Assembly (NCBI GenBank): GCA_041389885.1
Contig: JAWKRB010000012.1
Span: 1-64,000 of the forward strand
Direction: 5' to 3'
DNA from: JAWKRB01 sp041389885
Lineage (GTDB): Bacteria > Myxococcota_A > Polyangia > Polyangiales > Ga0077539
DNA length: 64,000 nt
In this document: piece by piece, positions 17,476 to 25,358 of the stretch
Layout of the letters: every line of letters starts with the position of its first letter
Position numbering within the stretch: position 1 is the stretch's first letter
Notes under the pieces: model-generated
What the model was told of the DNA's origin: nothing
The model's input: the letters and a program-made list of their open reading frames with translations, nothing else
Databases searched by the model: none
Made by a program: the position numbers and the translations under genes

Positions 17476-19140
17476 ATGGGCGAAGAGAAGCTGATCCTCG
17501 ACTACGTGTACGAGCACGAGGCCGCGCACCCCGACCGCGTGTGGCTCACCCAACCCCTCGGCGGCGGCGCCGTGCGGGACTACACCTGGGCGCAGGCCCT
17601 GAACGAAGCCCGGCGCATGGCCGCGCACCTCCAGGGCATGGGGCTGAGCCCCGGCGATCGCGTGGCGATCCTCTCGAAGAACTGCGCGCATTTCTTCATC
17701 GCCGAGCTCGCGATCTGGATCGGCGGCTTCACCACCGTGGCGATCTTTCCCACCGAGGGCGCGGACACGGTGCGCTTCGTGCTCGAGCACAGCGACGCGA
17801 AGGCGCTCTTCGTGGGCAAGCTCGACGCCTGGGAGAAGCAGTCGCCCGGCGTGCCCGAGGGGATGGCCCAGATCGCCTTCCCCCTCGCGCCGAAGACCTC
17901 GCTCCCGAGCTGGGAGTCGGTCCTCGCCGACGCGAAGCCCATCGAGGGCCGCCCCGCGCGCGCGCCCGACGACTACGCGATGCTGATCTACACCTCGGGC
18001 TCGACGGGGCAGCCCAAGGGCGTGATCCACTCGTTCAAGGGCGTGACGCGCGCCACCACGGGGATCGTGAACGCGCTCTCCATCGGCGCCGAGGAGCGGG
18101 TGCTCTCGTACCTCCCCCTGGCCCACGTCTTCGAGCGCGCATACATCGAGTGCGCGTCCTTCATCGGCGGGGGCCACGTGTTCTTCGCCGAGTCGCTCGA
18201 CACCTTCGTGCAGGACCTGCAGCGCGCGCGCCCGACGCTCTTTCTCTCGGTGCCGCGGCTGTGGGTGAAGTTTCAGCAGGGGGTCTTCGCCAAGCTCCCG
18301 CCCAAGCGCCTCGACCTCCTCCTCAGCATCCCCGTCGTGCGCGGGCTGATCGCGCGCAAGGTGCTCAAGGGCCTCGGCCTCGACCAGGTTCGCCTCGCGG
18401 GCAGCGGCTCGGCGCCGATCCCCGCCGAGGTGATCGCGTGGTACCGCCGCCTGGGGCTGAACCTCATGGAGGGCTACGCCATGAGCGAAGACTTCGCGTT
18501 CTCGCACCTCTCCACCCGCGAGAAGAACGCGCCGGGCTACGTCGGCGCTCCCTACGCGGGCGTCGAGGTGCGCATCAGCGAAGACGGCGAGGTGCTGATC
18601 AAGTCCCCCGGTCAGCTCGTGGGGTATTTCAAGCGCCCCGACCTCGACGCCGAGAGCCTCACCGAGGACGGGTTCTTTCGCACGGGCGACAAGGGCGAGC
18701 GCCGCGCCGACGGGCTGCTCAAGCTCACGGGCCGCGTGAAGGAGCTGTTCAAGACCGCCAAGGGCAAGTACGTCGCGCCGGCGCCCATCGAGAACCGCAT
18801 CAACGAGCACCCGATGGTGGAGATGTCGTGCGTGACAGGCGTGGGCCAGCCCGCGGCCTTCGCCCTGGTGGTGCTCGCCGAGGACCTGCGCCCGAAGACC
18901 TCAGACCCGGCGGTGCGCGCCGAGGTCGAGGCCGAGCTCGCGGCGCTGCTCAAGCGCGTGAACGGTCAGATCCCCGACTACGAGCGGCTGCAGATGTTCG
19001 TCATCGCGAAGGCGCCGTGGAGCATCGAGGACGGCACCCTCACGCCCACCATGAAGATCAAGCGCAGCGTGGTCGAGGCCGCGCTCAAGGACTCGCAAGA
19101 GGCCTGGTACGCCGCGGGCAAGCCCGTCGTCTGGGCCTGA
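17476..19140 (+). CDS. Long-chain acyl-CoA synthetase (AMP-forming), FadD15-like
   Basis: About 554 residues from ATG 17476. It is an ANL-superfamily adenylating enzyme: the phosphate loop YTSGSTGQPKG lies at about residues 171-181, followed by LPLAHVFERA, LAGSGSAPIPAEVIAWYRRL, the ATP motif EGYAMSED, FRTGDKGER (A7) and LTGRVKELFKTAKGKYVAPAPIEN with the C-terminal hinge. KPxxKIKR-type ending (TPTMKIKRSVVE) supplies the catalytic Lys region. The large-domain layout and TAKGKYVAP are typical of bacterial long-chain fatty acyl-CoA ligases rather than peptide-synthetase domains. Substrate chain length cannot be read from sequence. It is convergent with the aldolase gene (4 bp gap). Confidence 0.9.
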   Translation: MGEEKLILDYVYEHEAAHPDRVWLTQPLGGGAVRDYTWAQALNEARRMAAHLQGMGLSPGDRVAILSKNCAHFFIAELAIWIGGFTTVAIFPTEGADTVRFVLEHSDAKALFVGKLDAWEKQSPGVPEGMAQIAFPLAPKTSLPSWESVLADAKPIEGRPARAPDDYAMLIYTSGSTGQPKGVIHSFKGVTRATTGIVNALSIGAEERVLSYLPLAHVFERAYIECASFIGGGHVFFAESLDTFVQDLQRARPTLFLSVPRLWVKFQQGVFAKLPPKRLDLLLSIPVVRGLIARKVLKGLGLDQVRLAGSGSAPIPAEVIAWYRRLGLNLMEGYAMSEDFAFSHLSTREKNAPGYVGAPYAGVEVRISEDGEVLIKSPGQLVGYFKRPDLDAESLTEDGFFRTGDKGERRADGLLKLTGRVKELFKTAKGKYVAPAPIENRINEHPMVEMSCVTGVGQPAAFALVVLAEDLRPKTSDPAVRAEVEAELAALLKRVNGQIPDYERLQMFVIAKAPWSIEDGTLTPTMKIKRSVVEAALKDSQEAWYAAGKPVVWA

Positions 19141-19144
19141 GGTC

Positions 19145-19786
19145 TCAGCCCCTGCGGGGGAAGGCCTTCTTGCGCGCCTCGAGGAGCTTCTCGACGAGGT
19201 CCTGCGGGAGGGGCTGGGGCCCTCCCCAGGCGCTCGCGCGCGCGGCGATGGTCGCGAGGTGCTCGACGAGCTCCAGGCGCAGCCACGCCTGCTCGACGTC
19301 GTCGCCCCAGGTGAACACCCCGTTGCCCGCGATCAGCACGGCGTCAAAGTCTTCGAGGAAGGGCTTGAGCGCCGTCGCCGCCGCCGCGCCCGGCGCGCTC
19401 AGCGGGACCAGCGGGACGCGGGTGCCCAGCGACACCACCGACTCGGGGAGGAAGCACAGGAGCTCTCGCCCGCTCACCCCCAGCGCCGTCGCGAAGGGCG
19501 GGTGCGCGTGCGCCACGGCGCCGACGTCGGCCCGCGCCTTGTAGATCGCGAGGTGCAGCGCGAACTCGGAGAAGGGCTTTCCGCGGCCGGAGATCTGCTT
19601 GCCCGAGGCGTCGGTCACCACGAGGTCTTGCGCGCGCACGCGGGCCTTCGCCGTCGCCGTGGGGGTGCAGACCAGGCGGTTGCTCGCGACGCGGGCGGAG
19701 ACGTTGCCGTCGTGGTTCGCAACCCACCCCCGCGAGGCCATCGCCAGCGAGGCCCGCACGATCTCTTCACGGACCTTCGACTCCAT
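19145..19786 (-). CDS. Class II aldolase/adducin family protein
   Basis: 213 residues. Family marks are NHDGNVSARV (phosphate-binding loop), TPTATAKARV, GKPFSEFALHLAIY with the catalytic acidic residue region, and VAHAHPPFATALG with two of the Zn-binding His. Relatives cleave fuculose-, rhamnulose- or ribulose-phosphates to dihydroxyacetone phosphate and an aldehyde. It is the last gene of a three-gene minus-strand operon, 3 bp after a BMC-P shell gene. This context suggests that the aldehyde product is handled in a bacterial microcompartment. Confidence 0.88.
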   Translation of the reverse strand: MESKVREEIVRASLAMASRGWVANHDGNVSARVASNRLVCTPTATAKARVRAQDLVVTDASGKQISGRGKPFSEFALHLAIYKARADVGAVAHAHPPFATALGVSGRELLCFLPESVVSLGTRVPLVPLSAPGAAAATALKPFLEDFDAVLIAGNGVFTWGDDVEQAWLRLELVEHLATIAARASAWGGPQPLPQDLVEKLLEARKKAFPRRG

Positions 19787-19789
19787 CGA

Positions 19790-20068
19790 TCAGCGCTCCA
19801 CCGCGGCGTCGACCACGCCGACGATCACGTCTTGAATCGCGAGGCGGTCGGTCGGCTTGAGCCCGAACATCTGCCGCGCGCCGCCGCCCTCGGCGTTGAC
19901 CATCACGGTGTCACCCACCCCCGCCTGCGCGCGGTCGACGGCGATGAACACCTCGCCCGCGGGGGCTCCGTCGGGGGACACGGGCTCGCAGAGCAGCAGC
20001 GTCTGCCCGTCGTACGAGCGCTCGTGCACCGTCGCCGTGAGCGTGCCCACCACCCGCGCGAGCTTCAC
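19790..20068 (-). CDS. BMC-P shell vertex protein (EutN/CcmL family) B
   Basis: A 92-residue EutN/CcmL protein starting at GTG 20068, overlapping the upstream stop by 4 bp (GTGA). Diagnostic segments are KLARVVGTLTAT at the start, LLLCEPV, VFIAVDRAQAGVGDTVMVNAEGGGARQMF and the closing AIQDVIVGVVD. Five copies form a pentamer that caps the vertices of microcompartment shells. It is translationally coupled to another BMC-P gene and followed by the class II aldolase. Confidence 0.92.
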   Translation of the reverse strand: MKLARVVGTLTATVHERSYDGQTLLLCEPVSPDGAPAGEVFIAVDRAQAGVGDTVMVNAEGGGARQMFGLKPTDRLAIQDVIVGVVDAAVER

Positions 20069-20379
20069 GTCGCGCTCCGATCGTCGCGGCCGCGGAGAAA
20101 GCCCTTCGCGCCGTCTTCGCGGTGCGCCTCGTCGACGATGCCCACGATCGCGGCGTCGACCGGCACGAAGCTCGGGTCGAGGGCCAGCGAGGCCTCGCGG
20201 GCGCCCACGAGAAAGACCACCTCGCCCAGGCCCACGCCCACGGTGTCGGCGGCGACGAGGGGCGCGCCGGTGCGCTCGAGGGCGGTGTTCACGGGCTCGA
20301 CCACGAGGAGCTTCACGCCGTCGAGGCCCGCCGCCCGGTCGGTGGCGACGCAGGTGCCGATCACGCGCGCGAGGTACAT
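20065..20379 (-). CDS. BMC-P shell vertex protein (EutN/CcmL family) A
   Basis: 104 residues from ATG 20379. It has the same fold as its neighbour (YLARVIGTCVATDRAAGL, LLVVEPVNT, DTVGVGLGEVVFLVGAREAS, DAAIVGIVD) but an extra basic tail (AKGFLRGRDDRSAT) that may reach inside or outside the shell. It is the first gene of the operon. No BMC-H or BMC-T (hexameric shell) gene is present in the window, so the main shell locus must lie elsewhere if the system works. Confidence 0.92.
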   Translation of the reverse strand: MYLARVIGTCVATDRAAGLDGVKLLVVEPVNTALERTGAPLVAADTVGVGLGEVVFLVGAREASLALDPSFVPVDAAIVGIVDEAHREDGAKGFLRGRDDRSAT

Positions 20380-20473
20380 CGTCGGCCTTGAGAACACGGG
20401 CGCGAAGGGGGTGTCAAGGTCCGACCGCGGGCGTTGACAGCGCGCGGGGCGCGAACCAAGCATCCCCGGCGAG

Positions 20474-21571
20474 ATGGACCTCGACGCGACCCTCGACGAG
20501 TACCGGCGCGCGCGGCCCGCCCTCGAGGCCCTGTGCGCCGCCCGCCGCGACCGCGTCGAGTCGCTGCTGCGCGAGCGGGGCATCAAGATCCACGTGGTCG
20601 ACGGCCGCGTGAAATCGCTCGAGAGCCTGCGGCGCAAGCTCGCCCGCCCCGACCGCACCTACGCGTCGCTGTGGTCGATCACCGACCTCGTGGGGCTGCG
20701 GGTCACGGTGTACTTCGAAGACGCCATCGTCGACGTCGCGCGGGTGCTCGAGGAGCACCTCGCGGTCGACTACGCGCACTCCATCGACAAGCTCCGCATC
20801 GACGACCACCGGCGCTTCGGCTACCGCTCGCTGCACTACGTCTTCCCCTTCGGCGGCGCCGACGGCGCGGCGGCGGTGCCCCCCGAGGCGCGCTTCGAGG
20901 TGCAGGTGCGCACGGTGGTGCAGCACGCCTGGGCCGAGGTGGAGCACGACCTGGGGTACAAGTCCCTCGACGCGGTGCCCGAGGCGATTCGCCGGAGGTT
21001 CAGCCGGGTGGCGAGCCTCCTCGAGATCGCCGACGAGGAGTTCGTGTCGATCCGCCGCGCGCTCGAGTCGCACGCGCGCTCGGCCGAAGAGGCCGCGGCC
21101 GACCCCGCGCGGAGCTTTCCCCTCGACACGGTCTCGCTGCACGCGGCGGTGTCGAGCGACGAGGTGCGCGCCCTCGACGCCCGCGTCGCCCTCACGCTCA
21201 ACCGACCGCTCTCCCCCGACGTGTTCTACCCCCAGTACCTCACCCGCATGCTCCACCACGCCGGCCTGGGCAGCACGCAGGAGCTCCGCGCCGCCCTCGC
21301 CGACCACGGCGACGACGTGCTCGCGCTGCTCCGCCCCTACTTCGACTTCGCGTCGAGCGCGTGGCGCTTCACCCCGTCGAGCTTCGACCGGGTGCACCGC
21401 GGGTACTCCCTGTTCTTCCTCTCGCACGCGGTGATCCTGCGCGCGCCGGAGCCGGGGCTGAGCAAGGTCTCGAAGCTCACCCGGCTCTACCGCGAGCTCG
21501 ACTACCCCGACGACGAGCGCACCGCGCAGCGCGTCGCGGGCGAGCTGCTCGCGGCGCTCCAGCGGGGATAG
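20474..21571 (+). CDS. RelA/SpoT-domain alarmone synthetase with C-terminal extension
   Basis: 365 residues. Residues about 1-200 form a RelA/SpoT nucleotidyltransferase domain with intact-looking synthetase motifs: GRVKSLESLRRKL (substrate loop), ITDLVGLRVTVYFED (metal Asp), RFGYRSLHYVF and FEVQVRTVVQHAWAEVEHDLGYK. No HD hydrolase domain precedes it, so it resembles a small alarmone synthetase. The remaining 160 residues (from about LDTVSLHAAVSSDEV on) match nothing I know and include aromatic-rich helical segments. It is divergent from the BMC operon (94 bp between starts) and convergent with the sigma54 activator. Confidence 0.85.
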   Translation: MDLDATLDEYRRARPALEALCAARRDRVESLLRERGIKIHVVDGRVKSLESLRRKLARPDRTYASLWSITDLVGLRVTVYFEDAIVDVARVLEEHLAVDYAHSIDKLRIDDHRRFGYRSLHYVFPFGGADGAAAVPPEARFEVQVRTVVQHAWAEVEHDLGYKSLDAVPEAIRRRFSRVASLLEIADEEFVSIRRALESHARSAEEAAADPARSFPLDTVSLHAAVSSDEVRALDARVALTLNRPLSPDVFYPQYLTRMLHHAGLGSTQELRAALADHGDDVLALLRPYFDFASSAWRFTPSSFDRVHRGYSLFFLSHAVILRAPEPGLSKVSKLTRLYRELDYPDDERTAQRVAGELLAALQRG

Positions 21572-21572
21572 C

Positions 21573-23651
21573 TCAGCCGATGCCGTAGCCCTTGAGCTTC
21601 TTGTGCAGGCCCTCGCGGGTGATCCCCAGGGTCTTCGCCGTCGCGCTCTTGTTGTTGCCGTGCTCGCGGAGGGCCTCGATGAGCATCCACTTCTCGATGT
21701 GCTCCATCATGTCCTTCAGCGTGCCCCGGGGCGGCTGGATCTTGTCGAGCATCCCCTCGACCTTGCGAATGCGCGGCGACAGGTGCTCGGCCATGATGTA
21801 CCCGCCGGGCTCCGACTGGATCACCAGGCGCTGGATCTCGTTCTCGAGCTCGCGCACGTTGCCCGGCCACGAGTGCGACATCAGCAGCTCGAGGGTCTGC
21901 TGCGAGAAGCCCGCGATGGGCTTGCCCAGCTCCACCGCGTAGCGCTTGAGGAAGTGGTGAGCCAGCAGCGGCACGTCGTCGCGACGCTCTCGAAGCGCCG
22001 GAATTCGCACAGGAAACACCTGGAGTCGGTAGTACAGGTCCTGGCGAAATCGCCCCGCCTCGACCTCTTGCTCCAGGTTGCGGTTCGTCGCCGTCACGAT
22101 GCGCACGTCGACGCTGCGCACGGTGCCCGAGCCCAGCGGCCGCACCTCGCCCTCCTGCAGCACCCGGAGGATCTTGGCCTGGAGCCCGATGGGCATCTCG
22201 CCGATCTCGTCGAGAAAGAGCGTGCCCCCGTCGGCGAGCTCGAAGAGCCCCTTCTTGTCCTCGACGGCGCCGGTGAACGCGCCCTTCTTGTGCCCGAAGA
22301 GCTCGCCCTCGAGCAGCGTCTCGGGGAGCGCCGCGCAGTTCTGCGCGATGAACAGCCGATCTTTTCTACGGGACTGGTAGTGGATCGCGCTCGCGACGCG
22401 CTCCTTGCCGGTGCCCGTCTCGCCCTCGATGAGCACCGTGACCCGCGTGTCGATCACCTTCGAGAGCTTCTCGAAGAGCTGCCGCATGGCGCTCGAGTCG
22501 CCGATCATCCCCTCGAAGCGCTTCTGCGCCTTCTGCTTGAGGTAGGTGTTCTCGGTGCGCGCGCTGAGCTCGGCGAGCTTGAGCCGTCGGTAGAGCTGCG
22601 CGTTCGCGAAGGCCAGGCCCGCCTGCTGCGCGACCACCATCAGCAGGTCGAGGTCGCGCTCCTTGAACACCCCCGGCGACGCGCGGTTGTCGACCTGGAT
22701 CACCCCGAGGATCTCGTCGCCCTTCCACAGCGGCGCGCCCATCGTCGAGAGGATGCGCGCGCCCAGGATCGACGCCGTCTCGCCCACGTCGCGCATCGCG
22801 TCGGCGGCGAGCACCGCCGCGCGCTGCTCGATGACCTTCTTGACCACGCTCTTCGAGATGGGCACCGCCTCGGCGGGGATGCCGCTGCTGCCGCGCACGC
22901 GCGTGGTGATGGGCACGTACACGGGCTTGTCGCCCGACTCGTCGCGGAGGCTCACCGTGAGGTGCGTCGCGCGGGGCACCGCGTCGAAGACCGCGGTCGT
23001 CGCGGCCTCGACCACCTCGTCGAGGTCGAGGGCGCCGCTGAGCCCGCGCATCGACGCGAGGAGGTTCTTCAGCGAGACGGGGTCGCTCTCGAAGGACTGT
23101 CGCGACGCCTCGACCGAGGCCACCGGGCGCATCGCCACGACCTTCGCCTCGGGCTCGGGCGGCGGCGGCGGGGCTTCGGGGGGGAGCGGCGGCGCCTTGG
23201 GCTCTTCGGGGATGGGCGCGGTCACCGCGAGCATCGCGCCGGTCACCGAGAGCACCGGCACCGTGTGCTGCGGGCCGAGGGCGCGGGTGGTCACCCGCAC
23301 GACCACGGATTGCTCGGGGTCGCCCAGCAGCAGCTCGTCGCCCGAGAGCAGCTCGCGCTCGAAGCCCACGCTCGAGTCGACCGGGAGGATCGCGCCGCCG
23401 CGGCGCACGCGCGAGCCGTTGGTGCTCCGCCGGTCGATGTAGATCACCTTGGAGGTCTCGCGGTGCACGCGGATCAGGCCGTGCGAGCCGGAGACGTGCC
23501 AGTCGGGGAGGAGCAGGTCGCTGTTGGGCGCGCGGCCCAGGGCGATCTCCGCGAGGTCATCGCGCTCCCAGCACCTGCCCTTCGCCTCGCCCTTCTCGAC
23601 CTCCAGTCGGATCACGGCCGCAGAGGGTAGATCATCGCGCCGCAGAGACAC
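21573..23651 (-). CDS. FHA-GAF-AAA sigma54-dependent transcription activator
   Basis: 692 residues from GTG 23651. Domain order: FHA at about 15-115 (IALGRAPNSDLLLPDWHVSG, IDRRSTNGSRV), a Pro-rich linker at about 145-165, GAF at about 200-365 (MGAPLWKGDEILGVIQVDN), AAA+ at about 390-625 with Walker A GETGTGKE, sigma54-contact loop GAFTGA, Walker B LFLDEIGEM and arginine-finger region FRQDLYYRLQVFPVRIPALR, then a Fis-type HTH (NNKSATAKTLGITREGLHKKL). The FHA domain binds phosphothreonine, so the activator is probably switched by a Ser/Thr kinase, a common myxobacterial design. Target promoters were not identified. Confidence 0.95.
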   Translation of the reverse strand: MSLRRDDLPSAAVIRLEVEKGEAKGRCWERDDLAEIALGRAPNSDLLLPDWHVSGSHGLIRVHRETSKVIYIDRRSTNGSRVRRGGAILPVDSSVGFERELLSGDELLLGDPEQSVVVRVTTRALGPQHTVPVLSVTGAMLAVTAPIPEEPKAPPLPPEAPPPPPEPEAKVVAMRPVASVEASRQSFESDPVSLKNLLASMRGLSGALDLDEVVEAATTAVFDAVPRATHLTVSLRDESGDKPVYVPITTRVRGSSGIPAEAVPISKSVVKKVIEQRAAVLAADAMRDVGETASILGARILSTMGAPLWKGDEILGVIQVDNRASPGVFKERDLDLLMVVAQQAGLAFANAQLYRRLKLAELSARTENTYLKQKAQKRFEGMIGDSSAMRQLFEKLSKVIDTRVTVLIEGETGTGKERVASAIHYQSRRKDRLFIAQNCAALPETLLEGELFGHKKGAFTGAVEDKKGLFELADGGTLFLDEIGEMPIGLQAKILRVLQEGEVRPLGSGTVRSVDVRIVTATNRNLEQEVEAGRFRQDLYYRLQVFPVRIPALRERRDDVPLLAHHFLKRYAVELGKPIAGFSQQTLELLMSHSWPGNVRELENEIQRLVIQSEPGGYIMAEHLSPRIRKVEGMLDKIQPPRGTLKDMMEHIEKWMLIEALREHGNNKSATAKTLGITREGLHKKLKGYGIG

Positions 23652-23666
23652 AACGTGCGATGCGCC

Positions 23667-24236
23667 TCACCCCGGCCGCGGCGCGCTCGGGTTCGTGCGC
23701 GCCGTGAGCACGTGGTCGCGCCAGGCGCCGTCGATGAAGAGGTAGTCGCGCGCGTAGCCCTCGACCACGAAGCCCAGCCGGCGGAGCAGGGCCGCCGAGC
23801 GGTCGTTGGTGGGCAGGTGGTTCGCCATCACCCGGTGGAGCCCCCAGTCGCCGAAGGCGAAGCCCAGCACCGCCTCGAGGGCCTCGCGCATCAACCCCCT
23901 GCCCTGCAGCGACTCGTCGATGCCATAGCCCAACAGGCACGCCTGAAACGGCCCCCGGGCGACCCCGGTGAGCGAGGCGGTGCCCACGATGTCGCCGGGC
24001 GCCTCGCGGAGCGAGAGCTTGAAGCGGGCCGAGCGCCCCTCGGCGAAATCGACGCGCTCCTGGGCGAAGGCGCGCTCCCAGAAGGCGAGGGTGTCGGCGC
24101 CGGGGGGCGACGGCGGCGAGGTCGGCGCGAAGAACGCCGCGTTGCGCGCGCGGTACTCGAGCATCGCCCCCGCGTGCTCGGGGCCCACCACCCGGAGCCG
24201 CAGCCGTCGGGTCACAAGCTCGTCCCTGGCGCTCAC
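23667..24236 (-). CDS. GNAT N-acetyltransferase, RimJ-like
   Basis: About 189 residues from GTG 24236 (VSARDELVTRRLRLRVVGPEH), which fits the family start better than the longer frame to 24335. RimJ/RimL-type marks are TRRLRLR at the start, IVGTASLTGV, GYGIDESLQGRGLMREALEAV (acetyl-CoA loop Q/RxxGxG/A form), FGDWGLHRVMANHLPTNDRS and LLRRLGFVVEGYARDYL. The likely role is N-terminal or small-molecule acetylation. It is divergent from the bestrophin gene. Confidence 0.9.
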   Translation of the reverse strand: MSARDELVTRRLRLRVVGPEHAGAMLEYRARNAAFFAPTSPPSPPGADTLAFWERAFAQERVDFAEGRSARFKLSLREAPGDIVGTASLTGVARGPFQACLLGYGIDESLQGRGLMREALEAVLGFAFGDWGLHRVMANHLPTNDRSAALLRRLGFVVEGYARDYLFIDGAWRDHVLTARTNPSAPRPG

Positions 24237-24312
24237 CCGGGGAGCATCGCACGTCTCTGCGAGATTGCATCGCCTCGTGCCTTGCGTGTATCGCGGGCGG
24301 CGGAGGTCTCGG

Positions 24313-25260
24313 ATGCTCGTCCCGTCCAAGCGCAATTGGTGGCGCCTCGTGCTGACCTATCGCGGCAGCGAGCTGCCGCGCACGAAGTTTCGCATCCTGG
24401 GCGTCGCGCTCGTGAGCGTCGTGGTGACCGTGCTCGAGGAGCTCCGCGACTGGCACCCCGACCTCACGCCGCTGCCCTTTCAGCTCATCGGGGTGGCGCT
24501 GGGCATCTTTCTGGGCTTTCGCAACAACGCCAGCTACGACCGCTGGTGGGAGGGTCGAAAGCTCTGGGGGGCGCTGGTGAACACCTCGCGCTCGATCACC
24601 CGGCAGGTGCTCACGCTGCTGGGTCCGCAGCCGGGCGAGGCCGAGAGCACGGACCCGGCGTCGCTGCGGGCGCTGCAGGAGGAGCTCGTGCGCCGGGTCA
24701 TCGCCTTCGTGCACGCGCTCCGCCTCGCCCTCCGCGACGACCAGGACCTCACGGACCTCAAGCCCTTTCTCCCCGAGGGCGAGGTCCGCGCGCTGGCCAA
24801 CGAGCGCAACCGCCCCTACGCGATCAACCACGGCACCGGGGTGCGCCTGCAGAAGGCCTGGCGCTCGGGGCTGATCCACCCGATGCACCTGCCGGTGCTC
24901 GAGGCCTCGCTGACGTCACTGACCGACATCCAGGGCGCGTGCGAGCGCATCAAGTCGACGCCGATCCCCTTCTCGTACACGACGTTGATCCACCGGATCA
25001 CCGCGGTCTACTGCTACGCGCTCCCCTTCGGCGTGGTCGACTCGGTGAAGATCTACACGCCCTTCGTGTGCGTGATCGTGGCCTACGCGTTCTTCGGCCT
25101 CGACGTGGTGGGCGAGGAGATCGAGATGCCCTTCGGCCGCGACTACAACGACCTGCCGCTGCGCTCGATCTCACGCATGATCGAGGGGAACCTCCGGCAG
25201 CGCCTCGGCGAGGAGGAGCTCCCCCCCCTGCCCGCGCCCGTCAACGACTTTCTGGACTGA
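24313..25260 (+). CDS. Bestrophin-family anion channel
   Basis: 315 residues from ATG 24313 with GGAGG 6 bases upstream; the long open frame upstream is a shadow of the GNAT gene. Family marks are the N-terminal MLVPSKRNWWRLVLTYRGSE, LPFQLIGVALGIFLGFRNNASYDRWWEGRKLWGALVN, SRSITRQVL, two C-terminal membrane segments (VYCYALPFGVVDSVKIYTPF, VCVIVAYAFFGLDVVGEEIE) and the closing PFGRDYNDLPL. Bacterial bestrophins form pentameric ion channels. The neck and gate residues cannot be judged by eye. Confidence 0.93.
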   Translation: MLVPSKRNWWRLVLTYRGSELPRTKFRILGVALVSVVVTVLEELRDWHPDLTPLPFQLIGVALGIFLGFRNNASYDRWWEGRKLWGALVNTSRSITRQVLTLLGPQPGEAESTDPASLRALQEELVRRVIAFVHALRLALRDDQDLTDLKPFLPEGEVRALANERNRPYAINHGTGVRLQKAWRSGLIHPMHLPVLEASLTSLTDIQGACERIKSTPIPFSYTTLIHRITAVYCYALPFGVVDSVKIYTPFVCVIVAYAFFGLDVVGEEIEMPFGRDYNDLPLRSISRMIEGNLRQRLGEEELPPLPAPVNDFLD

Positions 25261-25333
25261 CCCGCCTGCGCCGCAATCTGATCGGCGCCGCGGGTCGTTA
25301 TCCCACCCGATGGGGGTGTAGACGAGTCGCTCC

Positions 25334-25345
25334 CGGTTCGAACCG
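25334..25345. promoter_or_regulatory. 12-bp perfect palindrome before the P450 start
   Basis: CGGTTCGAACCG lies 13 bases before the P450 ATG and abuts its ribosome site (GAGGAAGG). Its position suits an operator, but a chance palindrome in GC-rich DNA is possible. Confidence 0.3.
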
Positions 25346-25358
25346 TGAGGAAGGCTCT

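Noticed and set aside
25331..25355. tRNA T-arm-like sequence GGTTCGAACC before the P450 gene
   Set aside because: The flanking 5-bp stem does not pair, there is no acceptor stem, anticodon arm or CCA, and the segment is simply a perfect palindrome.
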